64,000 nucleotides of DNA. It comes from JBCCDY01 sp039030555 (GTDB taxonomy: Bacteria > Bacteroidota > Bacteroidia > Cytophagales > Cyclobacteriaceae). Below the pieces are notes generated by a model. It had not been told where the DNA came from, ran no database searches, and saw only the letters and a list, made by a program, of their open reading frames with translations. Made by a program: the position numbers and the translations under genes. Below, in pieces: positions 52,616 through 62,700 of the stretch (its first letter is position 1; each line of letters opens with the position of its first letter). The stretch lies in the NCBI GenBank assembly GCA_039030555.1, contig JBCCDY010000016.1, forward strand, positions 33,653 to 97,652. The letters are read 5' to 3'.

Positions 52616-53230
52616 ATGTTCACAGAATATGAGGTAGAAGTTATGATAGAGGATGAAATCATCCTTGAAGCCATTCAAAATTTGAAAAAGGATTTTATAA
52701 AAAAAGAAGCTCGATTTCTTGATATTAGTGATCATGACTTTTTATCACTCATTTTTCTGACACCTACTTTAGGAGTGGCCTTGGCTAATGATGACGTAAA
52801 CCTGAAGGAAGAGCTGGCCTTAAATAAAAAAGCCCGAAAGCTTTCAAAAGGTAATTATTTCCTGAAAAAAGATCCGGTTGTTACGGGTATGCAATTCTGT
52901 ATTAAGAATTATAATTATTGGGAAGAACATTTTCTATCGGTCATTCGAACCGTAATGGATCGAACTATGAATTTGGAAGATGCCCATGAGATCACTAAGA
53001 ATGCTCCATTGAAGAATTTGAGTGACTACAAAAAGGTGATTCTAATATGTCCTTATATACTGGTGAGGTATATCTGTGCCTTCTTTCTTGAAGAAGATGA
53101 AGATATTTTTACTCCTCGTCCAATCAAAAAATCGGAATTCGATGTCCTTAAAGAGCTTGGTCAAAAATTAAAAATAGATCATCTCCCAATTTTTAAGGGC
53201 TTTTGTGAGTTTACTTTTAATGTAAGCTAA
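52616..53230 (+). CDS. Cytosolic protein of unknown function
   Basis: A 204-residue acidic, helical protein with no signal peptide or TM region. No family is recognised. The ATG at 52616 (MFTEYEVEVMIED) is preferred to an in-frame ATG at 52574, whose extension is unlike the remainder. Two Cys residues (VILICPYILVRYICAFF) lie in a hydrophobic C-terminal helix. It is 6 bp upstream of the barrel gene and probably co-transcribed with it. Confidence 0.65.
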   Translation: MFTEYEVEVMIEDEIILEAIQNLKKDFIKKEARFLDISDHDFLSLIFLTPTLGVALANDDVNLKEELALNKKARKLSKGNYFLKKDPVVTGMQFCIKNYNYWEEHFLSVIRTVMDRTMNLEDAHEITKNAPLKNLSDYKKVILICPYILVRYICAFFLEEDEDIFTPRPIKKSEFDVLKELGQKLKIDHLPIFKGFCEFTFNVS

Positions 53231-53236
53231 ATCATT

Positions 53237-54313
53237 TTGAAGATTTCGATTTATAGATTTTTAAAAGGACTATTCGTATTTGGGTTGATATTTCTGCCTT
53301 TTCAATCAATCTATGCTCAAGTGGCTGAAGATGAATTTGCAGGCGATGAGGTAGCAGAACCGATGGAAGAATCCGGAGATGATAGAGAGAATTCCTATGG
53401 TAATTACGGTATTAGAAAATTCTTGAATCGTTTTACAGCTTTTTTCAGCACTGGCTACGGTCAATATTCATATCGCCATACCTTAGATGGCTATGCGGTT
53501 GGAAGAGCTAATGACACTACCTATATCATCAACATTGATTCTCTGAATATTTCAGGCGCGAATACAGCAGTTTTTGATTGGACGACGGCACCACAGATCA
53601 GAAATGGTTTAACCGTTGGAGAAGATAGCCTTTTTGCAGCAGATAGCATTCCCATCGAATATCGAGGCTCAGGTTATAGTATTCCAATAAGCCTTGGGTT
53701 ATTTTATGACTATAAACAATATCGAATTGGACTGGGTGGAACTTTTGAAATCCACAGGTTCCGGCCTTTTGAGCCCTCCAGAGGCGTGGATACGCTTGGA
53801 ACTTTGCTACCCACGGAAACAAGCTTAGGTTTTTTTAGATATTATCTTCTACTGGGTTATAAGTTTCATAAGTATAAATATTTTGATTTCACAGGTGAAC
53901 TTCAATTGGGAAGGACAGGATTTTTAGGCTCTTTTGATAATTCTGCGATCTCAAGTAGTATATATGCCAACCTGGGAGTAAATATCGAACGTCATTTCTC
54001 TGAAATTTTTGGAGTATTCGTACGACCATCTATTGAATTCAAGCGGTATACAGTGGAAACAGGAATCGGTCCTGATATTGATATCGGCCAACCAGCCTAC
54101 TTCTTGAACATTGGAGTGACCTATAAATACCCAATATTGCCCAGGTGTCCGGTGCCCAGATGCCATACGCAAGTCAATCACGTTCATGTGGGAAAAGAGT
54201 ACCGTAGTAAACGCCATAAGTTCTTCAAATGGCAAAACCCTAAGTATGGACAGAATTATCCAAAGCTGATCCAAAACAAGGGTAGAAATAAAAAGATCAG
54301 AGATTCTTATTGA
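53237..54313 (+). CDS. Outer-membrane barrel-like protein with basic Cys/His tail
   Basis: A 358-residue protein from a TTG start, with a signal peptide (GLFVFGLIFLPFQSIYAQ), a short acidic segment, then about 230 residues of beta-barrel-type strands (YSIPISLGLFYDYKQYRIGL, YYLLLGYKFHKYKYFDF). The last 50 residues are unusual: CPVPRCHTQVNHVHVGKEYR, followed by a run rich in Lys/Arg/Tyr with QNPKYGQNYPKL. The tail has two Cys, four His and many basic residues, as in a metal- or polyanion-binding segment. I recall similar tails in other Bacteroidota proteins but cannot name the family. Confidence 0.7.
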   Translation: MKISIYRFLKGLFVFGLIFLPFQSIYAQVAEDEFAGDEVAEPMEESGDDRENSYGNYGIRKFLNRFTAFFSTGYGQYSYRHTLDGYAVGRANDTTYIINIDSLNISGANTAVFDWTTAPQIRNGLTVGEDSLFAADSIPIEYRGSGYSIPISLGLFYDYKQYRIGLGGTFEIHRFRPFEPSRGVDTLGTLLPTETSLGFFRYYLLLGYKFHKYKYFDFTGELQLGRTGFLGSFDNSAISSSIYANLGVNIERHFSEIFGVFVRPSIEFKRYTVETGIGPDIDIGQPAYFLNIGVTYKYPILPRCPVPRCHTQVNHVHVGKEYRSKRHKFFKWQNPKYGQNYPKLIQNKGRNKKIRDSY

Positions 54314-54400
54314 TGATTAACCAATTCCGATTCGTGCGAGTATATACTCTACTCACGAGAAATCTTAACGTACTTTGATAGGCCTGTCAGTTGTACCTAA

Positions 54401-54427
54401 AATTCCAATTAAAATGGAATTATTTTT
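54401..54427 (+). terminator. Rho-independent terminator
   Basis: AATTCCA (54401-54407) and TGGAATT (54415-54421) form a 7-bp stem followed by ATTTTTC. It closes the 52616-54313 transcript. Confidence 0.65.
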
Positions 54428-54553
54428 CATAAAATTTCAATGTTATAACATCGACTAGTTGGACTTTTTAAAGAACTTTTTCTAAAAACATCGCTATGTT
54501 TGTACTTTTCTAAGAATGTCTTTTAAACGACTATTAGTTAAAATTATGTAACC

Positions 54554-54561
54554 TAATTTTG
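54554..54561 (+). promoter_or_regulatory. Bacteroidota -7 promoter element for the fibre gene
   Basis: TAATTTTG matches TAnnTTTG and lies 31 bp before the ATG at 54593. No exact TTG is found at -33. The same octamer precedes the M61 gene at the same distance. Elsewhere in 54314-54592 a perfect 12-bp palindrome GAGTATATACTC occurs at 54338-54349. Confidence 0.5.
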
Positions 54562-54592
54562 TAGTGTTATCATTCAATTTATTCAAATAGCT

Positions 54593-56757
54593 ATGAGACA
54601 ACTTTTATTTTTGTTAGTTCTTTTAACGGTTAGTTTTTATTCTTATGCCAACGTGAAAGCCATTGGGAAGGACCTTCAGCGGGTGGACCAAATAGGCACT
54701 CACTTTGGCATTATACTGCTGTAGGAAATCTTGCAGGTAGCCAAGTTTCTGGTAGTTATAACTCTTTTATAGGTTCGAGAGCGGGGTGGCAGGTTACATC
54801 TGGAGCTTATAATACTCTAGTTGGTTCCAGACCTATGTATTCTTTAAGAACCGGTTCTCGAAATACAGTTTTAGGATACAGAAGTGGTTACAATAATTCA
54901 TCTGGATCAGGAAACATATTTTTGGGATATGAAGCTGGATATTCAGAGACAAGTTCTAATAAATTATATATAGATAACAGCAATACTCCCAATCCTTTAA
55001 TCTATGGTGATTTTAGTTCTAATTTTATAAGAATAAATGGTGATTTGGAAGGTAAATTAGTCAATAACCAGCATTCAAGTCTTTATAGATGGGGTGGAAT
55101 CTATTTTACTTGGGATAGTGATAGCTATGGGAGAAATTCACATCATTCAATCAGATCCACTTACGGAGATACTTACGGAGATGATTTGACTATGAATTCA
55201 TTTGGTCATATTAGATTAAATATTGATGCAAACAATAACGGGAATGATGTTTTTCAAATAGGTAAAAATACTACTGGTACTGCAAATAGAATTTTAACCT
55301 TGACAGAGGGGGGGAGAATGAATTTAGGAAGCCAACCTGTACCAAGGTGGGATAATAGTATTAGTGCTTTCGTTTTCGAATCGAGTCATTATTACGGACA
55401 ATCTTCAAATGGACAGATTTTGCTTGGCGAGAGTGACAATAATATTAATGTTAGGGGTAGTCTGGGCCTAGGCACTTCTTCTCCCTCAGAGAAATTGCAC
55501 GTAGAAGGAGATGTTTTCGTGAAAGGATCAGGTTCGACTATAGCTGGAGGTAATCTTGCTAACGCATCATTAAATGTTAATAATGGATTAGGTTTGGATG
55601 ATAATGAAATATACTTTAATAACAGACAGGGACACATTGGTGTAATCGGATCTTATGGCCTTCAATTCAATGTCAATAATAATCAAGTGATGATTAAAAA
55701 TGACGGAAGTTTCGGCATAGGAACTACATCTCCCTCCGCAAAATTGGACGTAGTTGGAGATTCTGAGTTAAATGGAGATTTGGATGTTAATGGTCAACTA
55801 AGCATAAATGGTTTATTCACTTTACCAAATGTAGGTGCTCAAGGGTTCGATAATACACAAAATAGTTTGTTAACTGTAACCTCAGAGGGGCACTTCAAGA
55901 AACGCTCTGTTAGCTCGATCGAGAGTCCCTGGCTAATTACGAGAATATTTGATAGAGTCGAAGATGGAGATAGTTTATTCTTAGATGTGATGTGTTTAGA
56001 TTCCGTCGGCGGGATTCAAGTGGATATCGATGTTTTGGATATTCAGGGAAATTTAGCCATAGGACCTGATGCTTATTTTGATGATGATGATCACCAGGGT
56101 TCAACAAGTGTCACAGGCGATTATCTTCCTGACGATTGGATGAAGTTCAATGAAACTTCCATTGACTTCAGCACGAATGGTGCCCTAGAGACAGGTATTC
56201 GGTTATACGATTCAGAAGGAATTGAAAATTATTTTAACCTTTACCATAATGATGGATCTACTTTTTTTACAAATAGCAATGATAACAGCCTTAATCACTA
56301 TTTTCTATTTTCTAATGAGCATCGCGACGTTACTTTTGGAAACAATGTTGAAATCCCAAGTAATCTAAAAGTTAGTGGTAACCTGGGAATAGGAGTAGAA
56401 AATGCTTCGTATAAACTAGAAGTAAACGGTACCATAAGAACAAAGGAAGTCATTGTAGAACCCTCTCCATGGCCCGATTATGTTTTTGAAGAAGAATATG
56501 AGTTAACTTCTCTTAAAGAAACAGAGGCATTCATTAAAGAAAACAGCCACTTGCCTGAGATACCATCTGCAGCTCAAGTTCAAGAAGAAGGGATCAACGT
56601 GGGAGAAATGAACGCTCTTCTTCTCAAAAAAATAGAAGAGCTCACTTTACATACTATCCGACAACAAAAGCTGATTGAGACTCAGCAGGAGGAAATATCT
56701 ACGCAGTCTGAGCAGATAGGTGAGTTGATCAGTATATTCAAAGGACTAGAAGATTAA
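54593..56757 (+). CDS. Surface fibre-like protein with S74-type C-terminus (frameshifted start)
   Basis: The main frame is open from 54634 to 56757 but its first ATG is at 54835, inside a repeat. A signal peptide in another frame starts at 54593 (RQLLFLLVLLTVSFYSYA). One missing C near 54647-54650 (GCCAACG for GCCCAACG) joins the two as SYA-QRESHWEGPSAGG, exactly at the expected cleavage before Gln. The mature protein has YadA-head-like repeats (YTAVGNLAG, YNSFIG, RNTVLGYRSGY), long beta-rich parts with GLGTSSPSEKLHVEG and GIGTTSPSAKLDVVG, and a tail-fibre/S74-like C-terminus (SLKETEAFIKENSHLPEIPS) with a coiled-coil end. It lies 37 bp before the RHS gene. Confidence 0.8.
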
Positions 56758-56794
56758 TTCAGGGTAAACAAGCGCACTAAAAACTTTTTTATCT

Positions 56795-59700
56795 ATGAAA
56801 AAGCAATATTCTCTATTCATAATTTTCGTTTACCTATTTGCCTTAAATGCTATTTCACTACGCTCGCAGAATAGTACATTAGGTAAAGCTCCTGAGGGGG
56901 GTGGCTTCTCAGCCGGAAGCGATATACTTGGAAATATACAGCAAAGTGTAAATCTTTTCAATGGTCAGGCTACGTTTCCGGTAACACTAGCAAGTGTACC
57001 GAGCTATGGAAACTTGAGCTTAAATGTAAGCCTGCTCTATAACTCAAACGGAGTGATCGATCAGGTTGATATCTGGAATAACGAAGCTCCAACAAGTAGT
57101 GTTGGCTTGGGCTGGTCATTGAATACTTCTAAAATCATAGTTGATAATAAGCAAACCGGTACACGTGATGATGATGATTATTATCTAGTGGATGGAGGTT
57201 CTTCAAATCCTATGATCCGAATTGGAGGAACAAGTACATATGATGATTTTGTATTACAAAATTACCAGTTTTGGACCATTAGATTTTACCCTAGTGATGA
57301 GAAATGGGTTATTAAAAGAGAAGACGGTTCTACCGCTATTTACGGCGATAAATTCAGCGGAAGGAATACGATAGAGCATATTGTTAAATGGGGAAATTGG
57401 ATTGGAAGCAGTGCGGTTACGGCTAATCAACAAAACCAGGGAGTAGCTTGGAATCTTTCCTCGATCGAAGACTTATGGGGTCAGCAAATTCGTTATGCTT
57501 ATGATCTGGAAGAAAATAGGGTTTCCAATACGCCTGGGACAGGTCTGTTTGCTACCGAAGCATCTTATCTCTTATATATTGAAGATGATATAGGACAGCG
57601 CGTTGATCTGGTTTATGGCGATAAAGAACCTGCAGAATTTGTGGAGCCGCATACGGAAAAAACGGAGCCAGACGCCTACCAGGAACGATATGAGAAGCGA
57701 TTTTTAGATGAGGTGATCGTTAAAAATGAATATGGCACTATCATTCAAAAAGTAGACCTGGTATCGAACGTACGTACCTCATGGACTTACCAAAAACGTT
57801 TACTGGATGAGATCAGAGTCTTAGCTTCTAATAATGAACTGCTTTCAACCACAAAATATGAATATAATGAAACAGGTTCCTATAAAGGGGCTATTGATAA
57901 AATAGTTTCTAATGATGGAAGCGAAGTAGCATACAGTTACAGTACGTATACCATACCGAACAGCAACCGTCAATTAAATATCACGGCACCGAACGGATAT
58001 CATGAACCAAAGGCTTATATAGGGCAGGATTACGTAGTGGTACTTTGGAGGCAAATGCAAAACAATAATCCTGGGGGCCACGAAGATGACCCCAGAAATG
58101 TTAAGCTTAAATTGTATCAATGGAATGGTAAATGGGAAGAGATAAGTTCTGTTGAGAGTACGTTAACGGGCGTCAGGCAATACAACGACGTCAGAGCGGA
58201 AAGTTTTGAGTTTTATCCTTGGACAGAATTTCATGTTTCCTTACAAAGAGACCATTTCTCTATACTGTACAAAGATTTCAGCCAGAACAGTTATGATCTT
58301 TTGGCTTTTCATAGAAACAACACAGATAATAAAACTTGGTATTCAAATACTCTTTTAACTAATACAGTATTTGGAGAACGCTCCGTGCTGCTCTCTGGAG
58401 AAGATTTTATCGTAGCTGGTGACTACAATGCTCATTTGACGCCTAACAACCACGTCTTTGTTTGGCAGGGAAAAGCCTGGAGGACTAATGATTTGATTCA
58501 GTCTTCCGGAAATAGATCTGATTATTCCGCAGGAGCAAATTATTTTATGGAACATTCGTCAGATGGTCTAAATATCCCACTTAATGAGGACGACATTATA
58601 AAATTCCACTTTCTGAACAAAAGAAAGGAATGGGTTACCAGCCTCATTCCAAACGACATTGAAGTAGATACAGATCATTCTGAGGGTATTTTTAAGCCAG
58701 AAGGCAGCCCTTATTCGAGCTGGCATTCTGCACCTTCTTTCGCTGTTGTACTCGCTGATGATAACCCCGGCTATATATACGACTGGAATGAAGATTATAC
58801 CGGTTGGAGGCGTTTTGGCCCTATCGAAAACCTGGCTGATAATGCCTATACGCAGCTTACCGGAAACAATATGTTTCTTTCTGCAAATCCGCTCTTTTAC
58901 AAAAGACCTAGCGATGTAAGATTATTTGATGGTTTAGAACTTACAGTATCTGCTTTCGAACTCGGAAGATATAACGGTTTAGAATGGAAGTTCTTCGATA
59001 ATACTTTATTCCCTTATGTATCGACTCAATTTGACATAACAGCTGGCCCTAGTACGGCTGTAGCCTCCTTTACAACTGAAGATAGTGATGCACATGGTAT
59101 TGCGTATTTCAATCCTAACATAATATCTGGGGATCCATGGTCTGCCCAAATAATTAATTCGATTGGAGGGGAAAGTTATAGTTGGGGAACTTCTGAGGTC
59201 AGCGGTAATTATGCACTCATTAGAGATGATCTTTATTATCGGTCTGCTAATGGCCAGTGGAATTATGTGGTAGATATACCCTTTCCCGGATCAGTAGAGA
59301 ATGAGTGGGACATCAAGTTTGGGTACAAAGATTTTATCATTCAAGATGAAACGAACGGAAGTAGGGTACTCTTTCTGAAAAACGGCACTTATTTTAGGTC
59401 CGATTTCTTTTCCGGGGTAGAAAGTGATCCTGAATACAATGGCATATATGAGGCATTAGGTAGGTCCATGATCGGTCCAAATATTTTGGTTTTGGGCCAG
59501 GATAATATCCAGGATACGACGAGCTTAAAATTAGTCAGGCTTTCAGATTATAAAGCCTATGGATCTCACACTGTTGATGTTGTAGATCGTGTCACATTTA
59601 ATGATCAGGTGCAGCCGCTTTCTTATCATTTGGATTATGATTTATCAAAGGCAGTGATTTCTTCTGATAGTAGAACAGCCGAGTTTGGTATGGTGGCATT

Positions 59701-62700
59701 GGACTACTGTGATCCAGTGACAGGAACTCATGGTACTCACGGATCCACCGAAGTTTATTTCGCCAACGAACGAACCAATTCTGACATGCTAATTGCCAAC
59801 GGTAGCAATGCTTCTAATTATCCGTTAGTGGCTAAAGGTACTACTTTTAAAACGGTAGTAAAAGATGCCGGAGGCAACGAGATTTCCATCAATGAAACGG
59901 CGTTCAAGGTATTTGAAGATCCTATAACAAACGAGCTAGGAAATCAAATGGAATACCGAAGATACGTCCGCCCGGTCCAGCAAGTATCTACTGTAGATGG
60001 CATTACGAATACAGTTAATTATGAGTATGACGAATCGAATGGGGCAGTATCAAGCACCACCACGACCAACTACAATTCCACCAACCAGGCAGAGGATATT
60101 GTAAGCCATAATGTATATGGCAAAGACAAATACGGATCGAGTTGGCCCGACCAATTGTTAACCCCCGTTGTCGAAAGCTATACCACGGTCAATGGAGTGG
60201 AAGTATCAAGAACAGCGACCACCTGGCAAGACTGGGGGAGCGGTCAATGGGCTCCTTTAAAGAGCTATGAAGCCAAAGCATCGAATGCAGGCAATTTCCC
60301 ATTTACTGGAAGCCCCGACTTAAATAAATGGCAAAAGCTCAGCGAAGTCATTAAGCGGGATACCTATGGCAATCCAACTGAGACCAAAGACATCGAAGGC
60401 ATCCACAGCACGGTAGTAATGGGCTTCGATGGCCAGGTGGCCTTAGGAAGCGTCTCCAATGCAGAAGCCAGTGAAGTATTGATCGAAAACTTCGATGATG
60501 GATCATTTGATGATATTGATCCTTATATCTGGTCCTCGACCGGAAGCTGGGTTGTAAATAATGAAGGTCATCTATCGAGATCCTCCACTTCATACAGATA
60601 CATTGGAACTACAAATTATTTCAGGTCAAACAATTACGTTGCAGAATTTGATGTAAAGTTTGATCCAGGGCAGTTTTCTGGTTATTCATTGTACTTTCAG
60701 TTCAATAAATCTGATTATAATTCTGGGATTTCGACCCCAGGTCATTACCTAAGATTAAAACCGTCAGGCCCTGATAATTTGCAGCTCCAACTAAAAGGGT
60801 CATCTACGCAATACTTTACTAAAGATTATTCATTTAATCCAGATTGGAACCATATTAGAGTAGTCCGAGATGGTAGTCAGGTTAAAATTTACCTCAATCA
60901 TGAGCAAATATTTGATGAGGTCGTTTCTGGATTGCAGGCTACTAACAACTATTTTAATTTTTACGCGAAAGGCATCGCTTGCCAAATCGACAACCTCCGG
61001 ATCTATCCATCGGATGCCTATGCCAGTTCAAGCACCTACGACAAAGACTACGGCTACGTCAAAGAGCAGATCGGAGAATCTGGGCTGAAGACCAAGTTTT
61101 TATACAACGCCATCCAGCAGCAAGTAGCCACCATCAACACCGAAGGCCTGGTTTCAGAAACCAGTATGGGCTATAACTCCGCCGAGTTCAACAACGGAGA
61201 ATACGACCCCACCGACCCGCATATCTCCCACCAGACGACGGTTAGGGGAGAAGAAGGCTTTTATAGCGATTTTAGCTATGACAAAGGAAACTGGATCACC
61301 ACCAATGGTTCATCAGCAACAACGGAATGGATACCAGAAAATGGACAACTCAAGATGACCAGTAGCGGAGGAAGTGGAAGCAGCTTCGATACCAGGGTCT
61401 TAACCCTGCCTAAAACGATAGAGTCTGAACGAATAGGAATAGAGTTAGACGTCCGGACAGATTTACCAAACACGACCAATAGCTTTGGAATAGGAATAGG
61501 TTCCTCGGATTGGGATGGGTATACGGCAGCTTCTAGTGCCGCCTGGACCTATTTAAACCATAATAGAAGATTCCGTACCTGCTGTAATACCGTACAATAC
61601 TCATCACAAATAGAAGTAGGGAGGACCTATCGTTTGAAAATCACAATAGATCGGGAGAATAATAAAGTAGCCTATTTTTTAAATGGAAAACAATTTGATG
61701 AGTACACCACACTTAACAATAGTTCCGAAAACATTGAAAAAATTGTTCTACTCAATTATACCAAAAATGAAAATGCGAGTTGGACGATCGACAACCTGAC
61801 AATCTATACCAACCCGATCCAGAGCTCGACCTTCCATGCAGCAGGAGGAAGGACCCTTCAGGCGCAGACAGAAGAAGCTGACGGACTGTTGATCTCAGAG
61901 CCGATCTACGATGAATTAGGTAGGCCTCACATCCAGACCGTACCGACCAAAGTAGCAGTCAATACATTCGAATATCGAGATACCTTCGTAGACAGCTATA
62001 ATCCCACCACCGGCGTACTGACAGGAGAAGTTCGAACAGGCAATGGCCATGACTACGCTTACAGTAGAACACGCTACGACGACAGTCCATTGAGCAGAGT
62101 ATTAGAAAGCAGCAGTCCCGGGGCCAGCATGCAGATGAATTCCAACCCCAATATCACTGCAGACCATACCGTAGAATATGCATACGGAAACTTCGGAGAT
62201 TTTGTAGTAGAGATGAACCTTCCGGCAGGGATAAGCCTGTTTCCAGACCGCTATGCCGTAAGCAAAACCACAGACCCCGATGGCTTTGCCAGCTACCAAG
62301 TCAGCGATAAAGCAGGGCGTATCGTATTGAGTAAAACCGGAGATAAGATCACCCGGAACATATATGATCATCAAGGAAACCTGGTTGAGATCCACCCCCC
62401 GAACTACTTCGATCCCCCAGCAGGCTCCACATCCAGCGACTGGACCGTACACATGACCTACGATTACCAAGGCCGATTGACAACCCGTACCACCAATGAC
62501 GCAGGGACCAGCAGGTACTACTACGATGAAATTGGAAGAAGTAAAGGCATGCGGGACTCCAGGGCCTGGGAAGGGATCTACTGCACCTATACCGATTACG
62601 ACGAACTCGGGAGAGTCACCGAAGAAGGCTATGTCTATAAAGAAATAGACCCCCTCGTCAATATTGGTAATGTAAGCGGAGTAACCAAAACCGTAGTAGG

